DNA of 64,000 nucleotides. Source: Hyaloraphidium curvatum (lineage: Eukaryota; Monoblepharomycota; Hyaloraphidiomycetes; Hyaloraphidiales; Hyaloraphidiaceae). The translations under genes were made by a program, and so were the position numbers. The notes below the pieces were generated by a model that had not been told where the DNA came from, ran no database searches, and saw only the letters and a list, made by a program, of their open reading frames with translations. Shown here in pieces: positions 48,639 to 57,304 of this stretch (position 1 is the first letter of the stretch; every line of letters starts with the position of its first letter). The stretch covers positions 434,001-498,000 of the forward strand of contig JAIVFI010000002.1 in assembly GCA_025558095.1 (NCBI GenBank). Direction: 5' to 3'.

Positions 48639-49366
48639 ATGGCGGAGCACGACACGCTCCTGGAATTCTTGGAGGTCCTCATTCACCAGATTCTCTATAC
48701 TCGCGGCGTTTATCCTTCAAGCATGTTCGAGAGGCGACGGAAATGGAATGTGCCCGTCTGGCAGAGCAGGCATCCGGAGCTCAATTCCTATGTTCGGGAG
48801 ACACTACTTGCCTGCGCGGGCGACCTCGAGAAGGGGAGGATCGCCAGGACCCACATCCGTTTAATCGATCGCGACGGAAGCGTGCTGGAGACCTTCAGCC
48901 TCAGCATTCCGAGCGGAGCGCCGACTTTTGGGACCGATCAACTGTACGTGAAGACCGGACGTCAGGGGGCTTTGTCGCTGACGTTCTTCGCAGTGCCGCG
49001 GACGACTTGGAGATGGATTTCGCTACGGCCTGCCAGAAGATAGCCCTTTTGGCACCGAGGGCCCCGAACGTCATGCGCGGAGACCGAAGAGGTCCTGCAG
49101 CCACGGCGCGCTTGTCGGCTGTCACCGACGACCAGGGTTTGGAAGCAGACCGAAGGCATGTTTCTTGGGCGTTCGAGGTGGATATTCGCGACCGGCCGAA
49201 GGGGGAGGCGTTCGACGACTTACTTGGTGCGGAGCGAGTGTATGTGCCGATACCATCGAGGCCCATGGTTCGGACGAGTCGCACCACAGTGTTCGCGGGA
49301 CGGATCGCACCCAAGCGTGGGGTGGCGGCTGCGGAGCTGATGTGGACGATCCATAGTCACGACTGA
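48639..49366 (+). CDS. REV7: Rev7/Mad2B HORMA-domain protein
   Basis: HORMA adaptor of DNA polymerase zeta in translesion synthesis. Exons 48639-48943 and 48994-49366 with a 50-nt intron; 225 residues, like animal MAD2L2 (211). The start MAEHDTLLEFLEVLIHQILY and RGVYPSSMFERRRKWNVPVW are the HORMA N-terminus (family: ILYVREVYPxxxFxxRKKYNVPV). Then VRETLLACAGDLEKG and, after splicing, a variable central part and safety-belt-like C-terminus. Other HORMA proteins (Mad2, Hop1) are less likely because of the YP-xx-F-xx-R-x-K-x-N-V-P signature. Confidence 0.9.
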
Positions 49367-50059
49367 CGTACTGCAAGGCACTAGTCTTCGATCTCATGAA
49401 TAAAACATCAGCGAAAGAAGGCATACGGAGTCCAGAGGTCTGGAAGTCTTCCCAGACGGCATTGCTACTTTTGCCAAGTTTGGTCGCGCAACATCAAATG
49501 TTCCGCGACCCCTGCAAGTGAGGTTAGCGGAACAGGAAGGCAGCCAGGTTGGTTAGCACTGCAGCGAGAGCTTGTGTTGCTGGACTGCATGGATAGGATA
49601 TCCAGCGCCGTAACTGAGGTTGCCGGGTTGCTGCACATCAGAACCGTTGGCAGTGCCAGTCCAACGTCCACTCCGTCGTTCAGTGACTGGATGAGTAATC
49701 GTCGAAACTCGGATTGCTGCTGGTGGATCTTGCGTAGACTTTGCGAGTTTCCGCTTCACCTCTCAGCCAGAAAGCTACCAGACCTGCACTGCTCAGGGCG
49801 GGCCGGAGAGCGGCGCGGATGATGGAGGGCACGGAGGGAGCCGGCCTCACTGCAGGTCCAACTTGGCCCTCATGTCACAATCCAGTCGTGTGCCGTGCGA
49901 TATGCTGCACCCATGGGGCCGCAAATCCCACAACCATCGCAGTGATTTGTTCCGGGTGTATGTGCGGGGGCTGGGGAAGGAGCACTGCCAATAGGACTCT
50001 TGTGACATACTGTTTCGCATACTGTCCCTCATGCACAACTGTGACTGTGGCTACCGGAT
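49367..50059. other. Intergenic region, no gene recognised
   Basis: Between the REV7 3' end and the 3' end of the next minus-strand gene. Short readings only; no RNA gene recognised. Confidence 0.5.
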
Positions 50060-51463
50060 TTAGTTCAATATTGTCGCTTTTTGTCCCCTCCATTGTGTTG
50101 GTGTACCTATTAGTGACTCACACCCGACGCCAGATTGCACATTTCTGGGGCTTCTTCCATCCCGACTAATGGCGAGATTCAATAGAGCGGAGCTACCAAA
50201 GGTGGTGATCACGTCACAGTTTCCAAGAACTCGCATTTCTCGGAGGGCAACTACGGCTCGGTTCATTCCCTCTGAAACATTGGCATCCACGCCTGCTTGG
50301 AATCCCAGTGCCCGAAATCTTCTTGCCGCATACTCCAAAGGGTGCATCTCAAGGATCTGTGCCATGCGACTCACAAACTTTTGCCCAATGTCAACAGCAC
50401 CATGAAGCCCAATATCGGCCACTAGAACAACCGAGGATGTACTCCATTGCTTTGCCAAGCTCCCTGTGCGTGACACAATCGCCTTCCAACAATCTGTGGA
50501 GTACAGGGTGGCTTCTTCAGCGGAGAGCCTAAGGTTGTCCATTCCCTTGTAGCGATAAGTACCACCAGGGATGTCGATTGGCACAGCCCTCAGAAACCTG
50601 ACGTGAGCCCCAAACACCGGTCGTGGGAGGGAGTCTGTGTACGCATCAGCTACCGCAGCAGAAGAGCTTGACAGTTTGAAACAAGGGCCCCTCCGAGAAG
50701 GGAGCCTGAAGGAAGGGTCAACCACGCGTGAGGAATCCGAACTGGATAATCCCCGCCATTCAAAAAGAATCACAATATCATATTGATCGGAATGGGCGAG
50801 GGTCCTGATCGCGTTCGGAAACCCCCTAGATCCAACGCATCCCATGTGGTGCCTGAATATAACATCTTTCCAGTCACTGTGAAAGGAGGTTGAATCGAAG
50901 GAACAATTCCTCAGTGGACCACTGGCAGTTCGGGGGTCGGGGTCGTGCTCAATCCTGAGCAGGAGTGTGCGGGCTGCTCCTGCAGCTGCGGCCAAGGCGC
51001 CGAACGGAATCACACTGACGTTGGTCATGCATGAAACAAAGGTTTCCCGGTCAAAAACTTGAAACAATGGTGTCGCTTCACCAGTCAGCAGCCCTGGTAA
51101 AGGGTGGCCGTTGAGCGCGCTCCAGGCATGTCTTGCATCGTGGCCAATCCACGGCTCAACAAGATCGCACGAAAGCGGGCGCAAAAAGGCTGCCAACGTT
51201 GTGAATTGCGCAGTCGCCGCACCGGTTTGCTCCCATGATTTGTGAATGGCAACCAGTAGGCGTCGTTGTTTCTCCGGGGTCCCATCGTTGGGGTTCCGAT
51301 GTTCGGTTGTCGCGAAGACGCCTTTGTCCGTCGCCAGAGACCTGGCACCGGGTAATGGCGTCCGTCGATTTACCACCAGCAAAATCAGTAGAAGAGCAAA
51401 AGCCGAGACATACAGCCCCGTTATCAAAGCGGCGGCCGCATTGCGTGTCCAACGGACAATCAT
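50060..51463 (-). CDS. Type II membrane protein, possible O-fucosyltransferase-like glycosyltransferase
   Basis: Single-exon 467-residue protein. MIVRWTRNAAAALITGLYVS and the following hydrophobic stretch (to about residue 31) form a signal anchor, so the body would be lumenal in the Golgi or ER. Near the C-terminus, VVLVADIGLHGAVDIGQKFV, then NRAVVALREMRVLGNCDVI and TTFGSSALLNLAISRDG resemble the donor-site end of O-fucosyltransferase-type enzymes (acidic residue in CDxxI, then a GS-containing helix). This is a weak, pattern-level match; no full domain is identified. It lies head-to-head with the GT61-like gene at 51979, 515 nt apart. Distinctly lower GC than GAR1/REV7. Confidence 0.5.
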   Translation of the reverse strand: MIVRWTRNAAAALITGLYVSAFALLLILLVVNRRTPLPGARSLATDKGVFATTEHRNPNDGTPEKQRRLLVAIHKSWEQTGAATAQFTTLAAFLRPLSCDLVEPWIGHDARHAWSALNGHPLPGLLTGEATPLFQVFDRETFVSCMTNVSVIPFGALAAAAGAARTLLLRIEHDPDPRTASGPLRNCSFDSTSFHSDWKDVIFRHHMGCVGSRGFPNAIRTLAHSDQYDIVILFEWRGLSSSDSSRVVDPSFRLPSRRGPCFKLSSSSAAVADAYTDSLPRPVFGAHVRFLRAVPIDIPGGTYRYKGMDNLRLSAEEATLYSTDCWKAIVSRTGSLAKQWSTSSVVLVADIGLHGAVDIGQKFVSRMAQILEMHPLEYAARRFRALGFQAGVDANVSEGMNRAVVALREMRVLGNCDVITTFGSSALLNLAISRDGRSPRNVQSGVGCESLIGTPTQWRGQKATILN

Positions 51464-51978
51464 GTAACTGGTCGCGGGACCCCGCGTGATCAGTCAAGGC
51501 GCCAACGCAACTCTCTTTTCTCTCATTCCTTCTGCACTCCGTAGTTACAAGCAAGAACCTGAACCTTAAAACCGTCAGTCCAGAGATAGCACATATAAAG
51601 CTAAAAGAGTAACGTTATGGGTGGCCAGTATCAGTTGCCTTGCGTACTCTTTTCATTCTCGACCAACAGTGCCGACGGAACGAAGCCAGGGAACGGACGA
51701 CGACGGATGTATTTCGGAATGGTACGAAAGGCGAATATGTACAGGGGAAAGACGTAGCTAGAGGATAAAATCAGCGGAGTGCATGTTCGCGAAAAGAACG
51801 TTCAAATCAGTGCCTGCGCCGGCGCTTGGTTGTTGCAGGGACATGACGGATGGACTCTCTTTGTCTTGGCAAAGGGCAAAAGCATATTACTGGTGACTAT
51901 ATGGTTCGAGCCCAAATCCACTGGTGGAGGAGGGAGTAGACCAGTTTGCCTCCCAAAGACAAAAATCAAATTGGTGAA
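51464..51978. other. Divergent intergenic region between two glycosyltransferase-like genes
   Basis: AT-richer than its surroundings. An ATG at 51901 opens only a 12-codon reading before a stop (a possible upstream ORF). No other feature seen. Confidence 0.5.
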
Positions 51979-53190
51979 ATGTGGTGCCAAGAGAGATTCC
52001 AAGAGCTCCAAGTCTCCACGCTCTACAGCGTCCTCATTGCCGCCGGCCTGCTTGGATGTGTCCTGTACGCCGCTGTTGCCTCTCCAACAGCCTCCGAGCC
52101 CGGTTTTGTTTCACTCCCCCGGAAGGCCGCTTGTTTTGCGGAAGGCAATGCGAACTATTCTCGCTGCGAGTTCCGAGAAATCTGCTACAATGCGAGGACG
52201 AACTTCTTCGTCGACGGCAATCTGCAAATGCCTATCGAGTACCCTACATCCGGTTTTCTATACGTGACGCCGAGGGAACACGTGTACGACGTGCCTTGCA
52301 GCAGATTCTCTGTCTCTCGATCCCATCCCACAAGCGAAACGATCTCGCACATTAGTAGCGCCATCCTCATATGCCCTCTCACGTCGAGCCATTATGGCCA
52401 TATTTTGATGGAGACTGTACTGCCAGCGTACAAATTGCTCGAGAAATTCAACTATAACACCGAGAACTTGACCATGGTATACAACAGTCATTGGCAACCC
52501 ATTACCGACTTGACCAGACAGTTATTGGATCTGCTTGGGCCTCGTCGCCATATTTCCATGATTGAACTTGACAAGCAACCAAATCACACTTTCTGCTTTC
52601 AAAATCTGCTTGTAGGTGCTGGCCGTAATGGATTGTTCGGCCCAGAAATTACTCCTGGGGACTTTTTGCGATTTCGCGACCATGTTGTGTTCCATGTGCT
52701 AGGGATGCAGAGCCCCCCATTCAACCGGTTCGCAATAGGAATAGTGGGGCGGCGAACCAATCGACATATGGTTAATGCCGTGGAGGTGGAGCAGGAGGTG
52801 GCCACGGCATTTCAGCATCGGGCGATCACGACAATTTACTTTGAGGACCATAGCCCACGAGAACAAGCTCTCCTTGTGAGCCGTCTTTTCGGATTAATCG
52901 GAGCCTCTGGTACCGGTATGCACAATGCTATTTGGCTTCCTGATGGCAGTTTCTACTTCGATATTGTGAACAGCCACATACATTACGCGAATGGTTACGT
53001 GTGCGCGGCGGAACTGACCCGCAAATGTAGCACTGTAAAGGGCTTTGTGGTAGCCAGTAACAGTTCACACGACCGCGGTGCGGATTACGCTGTTGACATT
53101 GGTGATTTGCGCCGCGCATTGAACGTGACCGCTGCTTGGTACAAGGATCAATGTGCGAGACATCACTTTCCACACTGCCCCCCTCCATGA
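51979..53190 (+). CDS. GT61/DUF563-like glycosyltransferase
   Basis: Intronless 403-residue type II membrane protein. MWCQERFQELQ precedes the signal anchor STLYSVLIAAGLLGCVLYAA (about residues 13-35). The lumenal body has the GT61 pattern: SSHYGHILMETVLPAYKLLE near residue 135 (H-x-x-x-E-x-x-P), then SRLFGLIGASGTGMHNAIWL near residue 300, matching the H/S-G-x-G-x-x-N donor-site motif. N-x-S/T sites are frequent. A reading extended to 51946 lacks an ATG, hence the start at 51979. Same family type as the gene at 6852-8228, but the two are not close copies. Substrate unknown. Confidence 0.75.
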   Translation: MWCQERFQELQVSTLYSVLIAAGLLGCVLYAAVASPTASEPGFVSLPRKAACFAEGNANYSRCEFREICYNARTNFFVDGNLQMPIEYPTSGFLYVTPREHVYDVPCSRFSVSRSHPTSETISHISSAILICPLTSSHYGHILMETVLPAYKLLEKFNYNTENLTMVYNSHWQPITDLTRQLLDLLGPRRHISMIELDKQPNHTFCFQNLLVGAGRNGLFGPEITPGDFLRFRDHVVFHVLGMQSPPFNRFAIGIVGRRTNRHMVNAVEVEQEVATAFQHRAITTIYFEDHSPREQALLVSRLFGLIGASGTGMHNAIWLPDGSFYFDIVNSHIHYANGYVCAAELTRKCSTVKGFVVASNSSHDRGADYAVDIGDLRRALNVTAAWYKDQCARHHFPHCPPP

Positions 53191-53831
53191 AGTGGTAGAG
53201 TCTTTCGTGTCTGAAAGTGCAGCTCCGCCTTACGGAGTCGTAAGCTCGTAAGCCGCCAAGCAAATTTGAACGGGACCCTTTGCAATGGCATTCAGATTGA
53301 TCAATTCTGCTTGGCTTCCTCACGCCGCAGCGTCTATGAAAATAGGCATGATCTGCTCGCTGGAGGTGAATCGTGAGGAGATCATCTCTCTTCGAAAAGG
53401 ACGCCTTTTCACCCGTCATTTCCAAGCAACGCCGCTGACCACCTTTCCTTCATCTCGGCGGAGACACGAGGGCCAGAAGATCTTTCAGCAGGTGGTGGGT
53501 CCTGACTTGGCCTGGCGCCGGGTGCTCGTCTTCACCGGCTACAAGGCGCGCGACCCCCACGACGAGGCCGTTGCTCAGCTGGCCGCCGCCGACAGGGTGC
53601 CCGGCGTGCAGGTGCTCGGCGGCTACCGAGACGCGTACACGAGCCTGCGCGCCGTGAAGCCGCTCCGGAGCATGTCTGGCTCGGCCTGTAGAGAAGATCA
53701 ACATATCAGGCCATTACAAGTTACGACTCGTCTGTTGTTGAAGGTGTACATTGTAGAGCCGACAACGGGAGTCCGCCGTCGGGGTTGGTGAGACATCGGC
53801 GAGCCTTGCCGTTCGTCGTCCACGAATGAGT
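53191..53831. other. Intergenic region with an orphan coding-like fragment (about 53460-53680, +)
   Basis: Inside AT-richer sequence sits a GC-rich patch reading WRRVLVFTGYKARDPHDEAV, AQLAAADRVPGVQVLGGYRD, then YTSLRAVKPLRS, clearly coding-like in base composition and amino-acid pattern. It has no start, no convincing exon partners and no family I recognise. Likely a gene relic or a translocated exon. Confidence 0.4.
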
Positions 53832-54773
53832 TTACCTTCCCAACCCTTCGCGATCCGTGCCCAGGTCCTCGACTTCCGCCACTGCCTTCAGGAAATCGTC
53901 CCAGGGTACGTTTGGACAGTGATCAAGCCAGAATCCGATCCTTGCCCCTTCCGGGGATACAAGACTATACTCAGCACCGCCATACCCACCCCATATGTTA
54001 AGTTCTTTATGAAAGATGCGAAAGCCGCACATCTCAAAAGCCTCGAATAACTTTTGCAACCTCGAGAATGTGCTTTGTCCGTGAACCTCTATCAAGATCT
54101 GTGTAACGGGCAATGCAGTTGTATGGGAAGGAGACCTGGCGCATTTTCGAAAAAAATCCAGGAAACCTGACTGATGCTCACAGCCTTCACAATCGATCTT
54201 GAGCACATCAAGGCGCGGCCGCGACGTATGATTCAAAGACGAAATGATGCTCTCCACGCTTTGGTTGCCCCAAAAAAGTGGGTGAAATGAAACTCCCAGC
54301 GGTTCTGCCCGTTGGCGTGACGTTTCAAGATCTGTGGTAGGATCAAATGTGTGGATCTCGCAGTCCTGACCATGCTTCCGCACAGATGCTTCGAATGTGA
54401 AGTCGTAGTTGGAACCGACACTATAGACAAGGCAAGGCTCCCCGGGCCTCGCAAGCGCCCGGAAGCAAGTCCACTTTCCGCCATCCCCGATGGGCCGGCC
54501 TATACGTCGTTCGATCCCGCAGGTCCAATCAGGTTCCCATGGATCATACAGCTCTTTGTCAGAGAGTTTCCTTGTGCTGTACTGTTCGACTGCATCACGA
54601 CGAAGCAGACGTTGCTCAGCAGACTCGGCTTCCCTGGCCACGAGGATCCTCGCGCATCCGAGCCCAGCGGAAGGGCCAGACTTCACGAAGTACCCCTTCC
54701 GAGCAGCGGGAGAGAGAAGTGCGACAACCAATAGACCGAAGAGTAAGGAGTAAAGCAGGGTCTTGTTCATCAT
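53832..54773 (-). CDS. Membrane-anchored METTL24/FkbM-like methyltransferase-domain protein
   Basis: Single-exon 313-residue protein. The N-terminal anchor TLLYSLLFGLLVVALLSP (residues 5-22) is followed by a domain resembling METTL24-type proteins: DPWEPDWTCGIERRIG, GDGGKWTCFRAL, then CLVYSVGSNYDFTFEASV and CEIHTFDPTTDLE, a Rossmann-like SAM-binding start (VYSVGSN). LDVLKIDCEGCEHQSGFLDF is the Methyltransf_21/FkbM-type strand with K-x-D-x-E-G-x-E. The substrate is unknown; secretory-pathway location would fit a sugar or lipid modification and agrees with the neighbouring glycosyltransferase-like genes. Confidence 0.75.
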   Translation of the reverse strand: MMNKTLLYSLLFGLLVVALLSPAARKGYFVKSGPSAGLGCARILVAREAESAEQRLLRRDAVEQYSTRKLSDKELYDPWEPDWTCGIERRIGRPIGDGGKWTCFRALARPGEPCLVYSVGSNYDFTFEASVRKHGQDCEIHTFDPTTDLETSRQRAEPLGVSFHPLFWGNQSVESIISSLNHTSRPRLDVLKIDCEGCEHQSGFLDFFRKCARSPSHTTALPVTQILIEVHGQSTFSRLQKLFEAFEMCGFRIFHKELNIWGGYGGAEYSLVSPEGARIGFWLDHCPNVPWDDFLKAVAEVEDLGTDREGLGR

Positions 54774-55356
54774 CGATCTGGCTCGGCCGGCCTTGCAGTG
54801 GTAGTGTTGTCACCGGCTCGGACGTGACGAACGTGATGAACGGCCGGCGCGCGTGCAATGAGAGAGGCGCGCGGCCGCGACATCATCCATTTCCTCTCCC
54901 TCCTCCACACCAGACCAGCCCTGTCCAACAAAAGTTATTGGAGCCGCGACATTTTGATACGATAAAGTACTGGCACCTGATTACCTTCAAGCCGCTCCGC
55001 CACCGCAGATAGCTTCACATCTGCAAAAGGTTATGTCTAGCTACTGGAACACCTCGGTGGAATCTTGTTCCTGGGCAAGAAGTGCTGAAGTTGCAACGAA
55101 CGCAAGCTCATGGACGTCACCGGGGACAGTCCTTCCGAGAGCAAGGGCGCCTGAGTCAGTGATCAATCTGTACACTGCGCGCGCGAGTACGACGACGAGA
55201 AAACGGAAGCAGGCTCGGATCGATTCCTGCTGGACCCAGAAGCCGGCCGCGCTCGGAATTCGTAACTCCAGATCGGCGGGCCCCTTGGGGGTCAGGGATC
55301 GGGCGTGCGCGACGGCCAAGGAAGATATTTGCAGGGCCTGAACATTGAGATCCCCT
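54774..55356. other. Intergenic region, no gene recognised
   Basis: Between the METTL24-like start and the MRI1 stop. A minus-strand reading 55041-55376 overlaps the MRI1 end and lacks recognisable content. Confidence 0.5.
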
Positions 55357-57205
55357 TTACAGCGCTGCCCTACCAAGAAAAGCCTTCAAATCAAACACCT
55401 CCGCGCCGGGCACCTTGGCCACGGCCCCCCGTTCGGTTATGATGGCGGTGATGAGGCCCGCCGGCGTGACGTCAAAGGCCGGGTTCCACACGCCGATCCC
55501 TTCGGCCGCGATCCTGACGGTGCAGGTCGTGACCCCGGCCTTGACGTCGTCATCAGCGCCGTCGGCCCTCGAGGGCTGCGAGTGCTGCCCGTTCACAAGG
55601 CCCTCGAACCCTTCCAGGGCATGCGAAACAACGTGCCCGATCCTGTCAATGAAGGATTCGATGATTGGCGAGGCCGGATTTCCGTTGCGCTCTCCATCAG
55701 CCCCATCTGTCTCCAATCGATCGGGCCGTGGTTCACACTCCGTGCTCAGATCTTCCCCTTCGTCCGTTTGGGGTTCGTTGTCGCGCCTCTGGATGATGCT
55801 GCCCGACCTGACGAGATCCGCACCGGAATGCTCGCTGCCCTTTGGGCTGCCACTCCTGCTACCCCCGGTGTGAATATCCTCCACCAGAGGTGGCGGCGGC
55901 TCCTTCATTCCCGCCTCGTCGTCCACGGTTTTGCCGCGAATCAACGTGACCTCCACGCCGGGCCGTTGTTCCACGACGATGCCGGAGCCCGAAGCTGTTT
56001 CCAAATCGACACTGGTAGTCGGCGCTGCCACCAGGAACGGGACCCCGTGGTACTTGGCGCTGATGGCCAGCTGATAGGTCCCGATTTTGTTTGCCGTGTC
56101 GCCGTTTGCCGCGACGCGATCGGCGCCCACGATGATTGCCGAGAGCGAGCGGGTCGCCAGAAGCCACGAAACCATGGAGTCCGTGATGAGGGTCGCCGGA
56201 ATTCCCTCGTGGACGAGTTCGTAGGCCGTGAGCCGACCTCCCTGATTGTAGGGCCTTGCGAGGAGCCACTCAGAGGCGCTTGACCACCAACCGCGAGCCA
56301 AATCTTACCTCGTCTCTGTGCAATAGCAGTGGGCCAACTTCCCCGAGGCATGAAGGTCCCGAATGACGCCCAACGCGGTCCCCTGGAAGCAAGTTAGACG
56401 CCGTCGATCAACCTCGGCAGAATCTGGGAGACGCTCACCCAGCCTGCGGTGGCCAAGCTCCCGGTGTTGCAGTGAGTCAGTACGGCGGCGTTTGCGAGCT
56501 GCCTTTTCCCTTCCACACCCTTGGCAGCGGCCTCTGCCGACCCGTCAAGGATGTAGTCTGCCCCGCAACGTCCGATTGCGCGATTATCCGCGATGTCCTG
56601 GGCGAGCATAGACTCGGCTTGCGCCAGGTACAGCTTCAGCAAGGCATCTCCCGCCGGCGTGATCCCGCCTGGGCAGGCATCACCCGCGGAAGCTGGCTTG
56701 AGGTCCCGGGACGCTGACACAACGGCGTTCCAAAGCTTCCCTGCGGCATCCGAAAGGTTCACCGCCGTCGGCCGCGAGGTCTTGAGGTACTCCAGCCGCG
56801 AAGAGATGTAGTCGAGGATCTGAGGCGCGTCCACGCTTTCCGCCGCCTCGCCGTCAGCATCTCCCTCAGCAGATTGGTAGAAGCGCTGCCAGATCTCCAC
56901 GGCCAACGAAAGTGCGCCGACAATCGCGATAGCGGGAGCACCTGTCGGACGTATTCCTGCCGTTAGTCAAGAGCCACAATTCCCGCCTACGCGGAGAAGG
57001 AAAGGCTGCGGGCAATCAAGTGCATTGCCGAATGATGCTCACCGCGGACCTTCATCGTCCGGATGGCGGCGTGGCCCTCCTCGCAGTCCGCCACATCCTC
57101 GTAAACCTCCTCCCATGGCAATAGAAGCTGGTTCAGGATCTGCAGTCGGCCCCTCTGGTACTTTATTGCTTCCAAAGTCGAAGAAGGGCGCGTCTCCGCG
57201 GCCAT
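55357..57205 (-). CDS. MRI1: Methylthioribose-1-phosphate isomerase with a large internal insertion
   Basis: Methionine-salvage enzyme converting methylthioribose-1-phosphate to methylthioribulose-1-phosphate; eIF2B-alpha-like fold. Exon 1 from 57205: [39 protein letters not shown]. After an intron ending near 56943: [20 protein letters not shown]. The catalytic Cys is in [15 protein letters not shown] and the catalytic Asp in [20 protein letters not shown]. Two introns around 56290-56410 join TGSLATAG to [20 protein letters not shown] and then to [17 protein letters not shown]. Between EVTLIRGK and [20 protein letters not shown] about 137 acidic, low-complexity residues (55519-55929) interrupt a normally continuous segment. 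All catalytic residues are kept. Confidence 0.92.
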
Positions 57206-57304
57206 CGTCGCGCAACAGTCTATTGATTTGGGTCGCGTGTTCTAAAGCTGCCTTAAAAAAAGGCGAAATGGACAAACTTGCCCAAACGCCGGGCCGTCGC
57301 GTGA

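Noticed and set aside
54774-55356. Small gene between the METTL24-like gene and MRI1
   Set aside because: The available readings overlap the MRI1 end or lack protein-like pattern.
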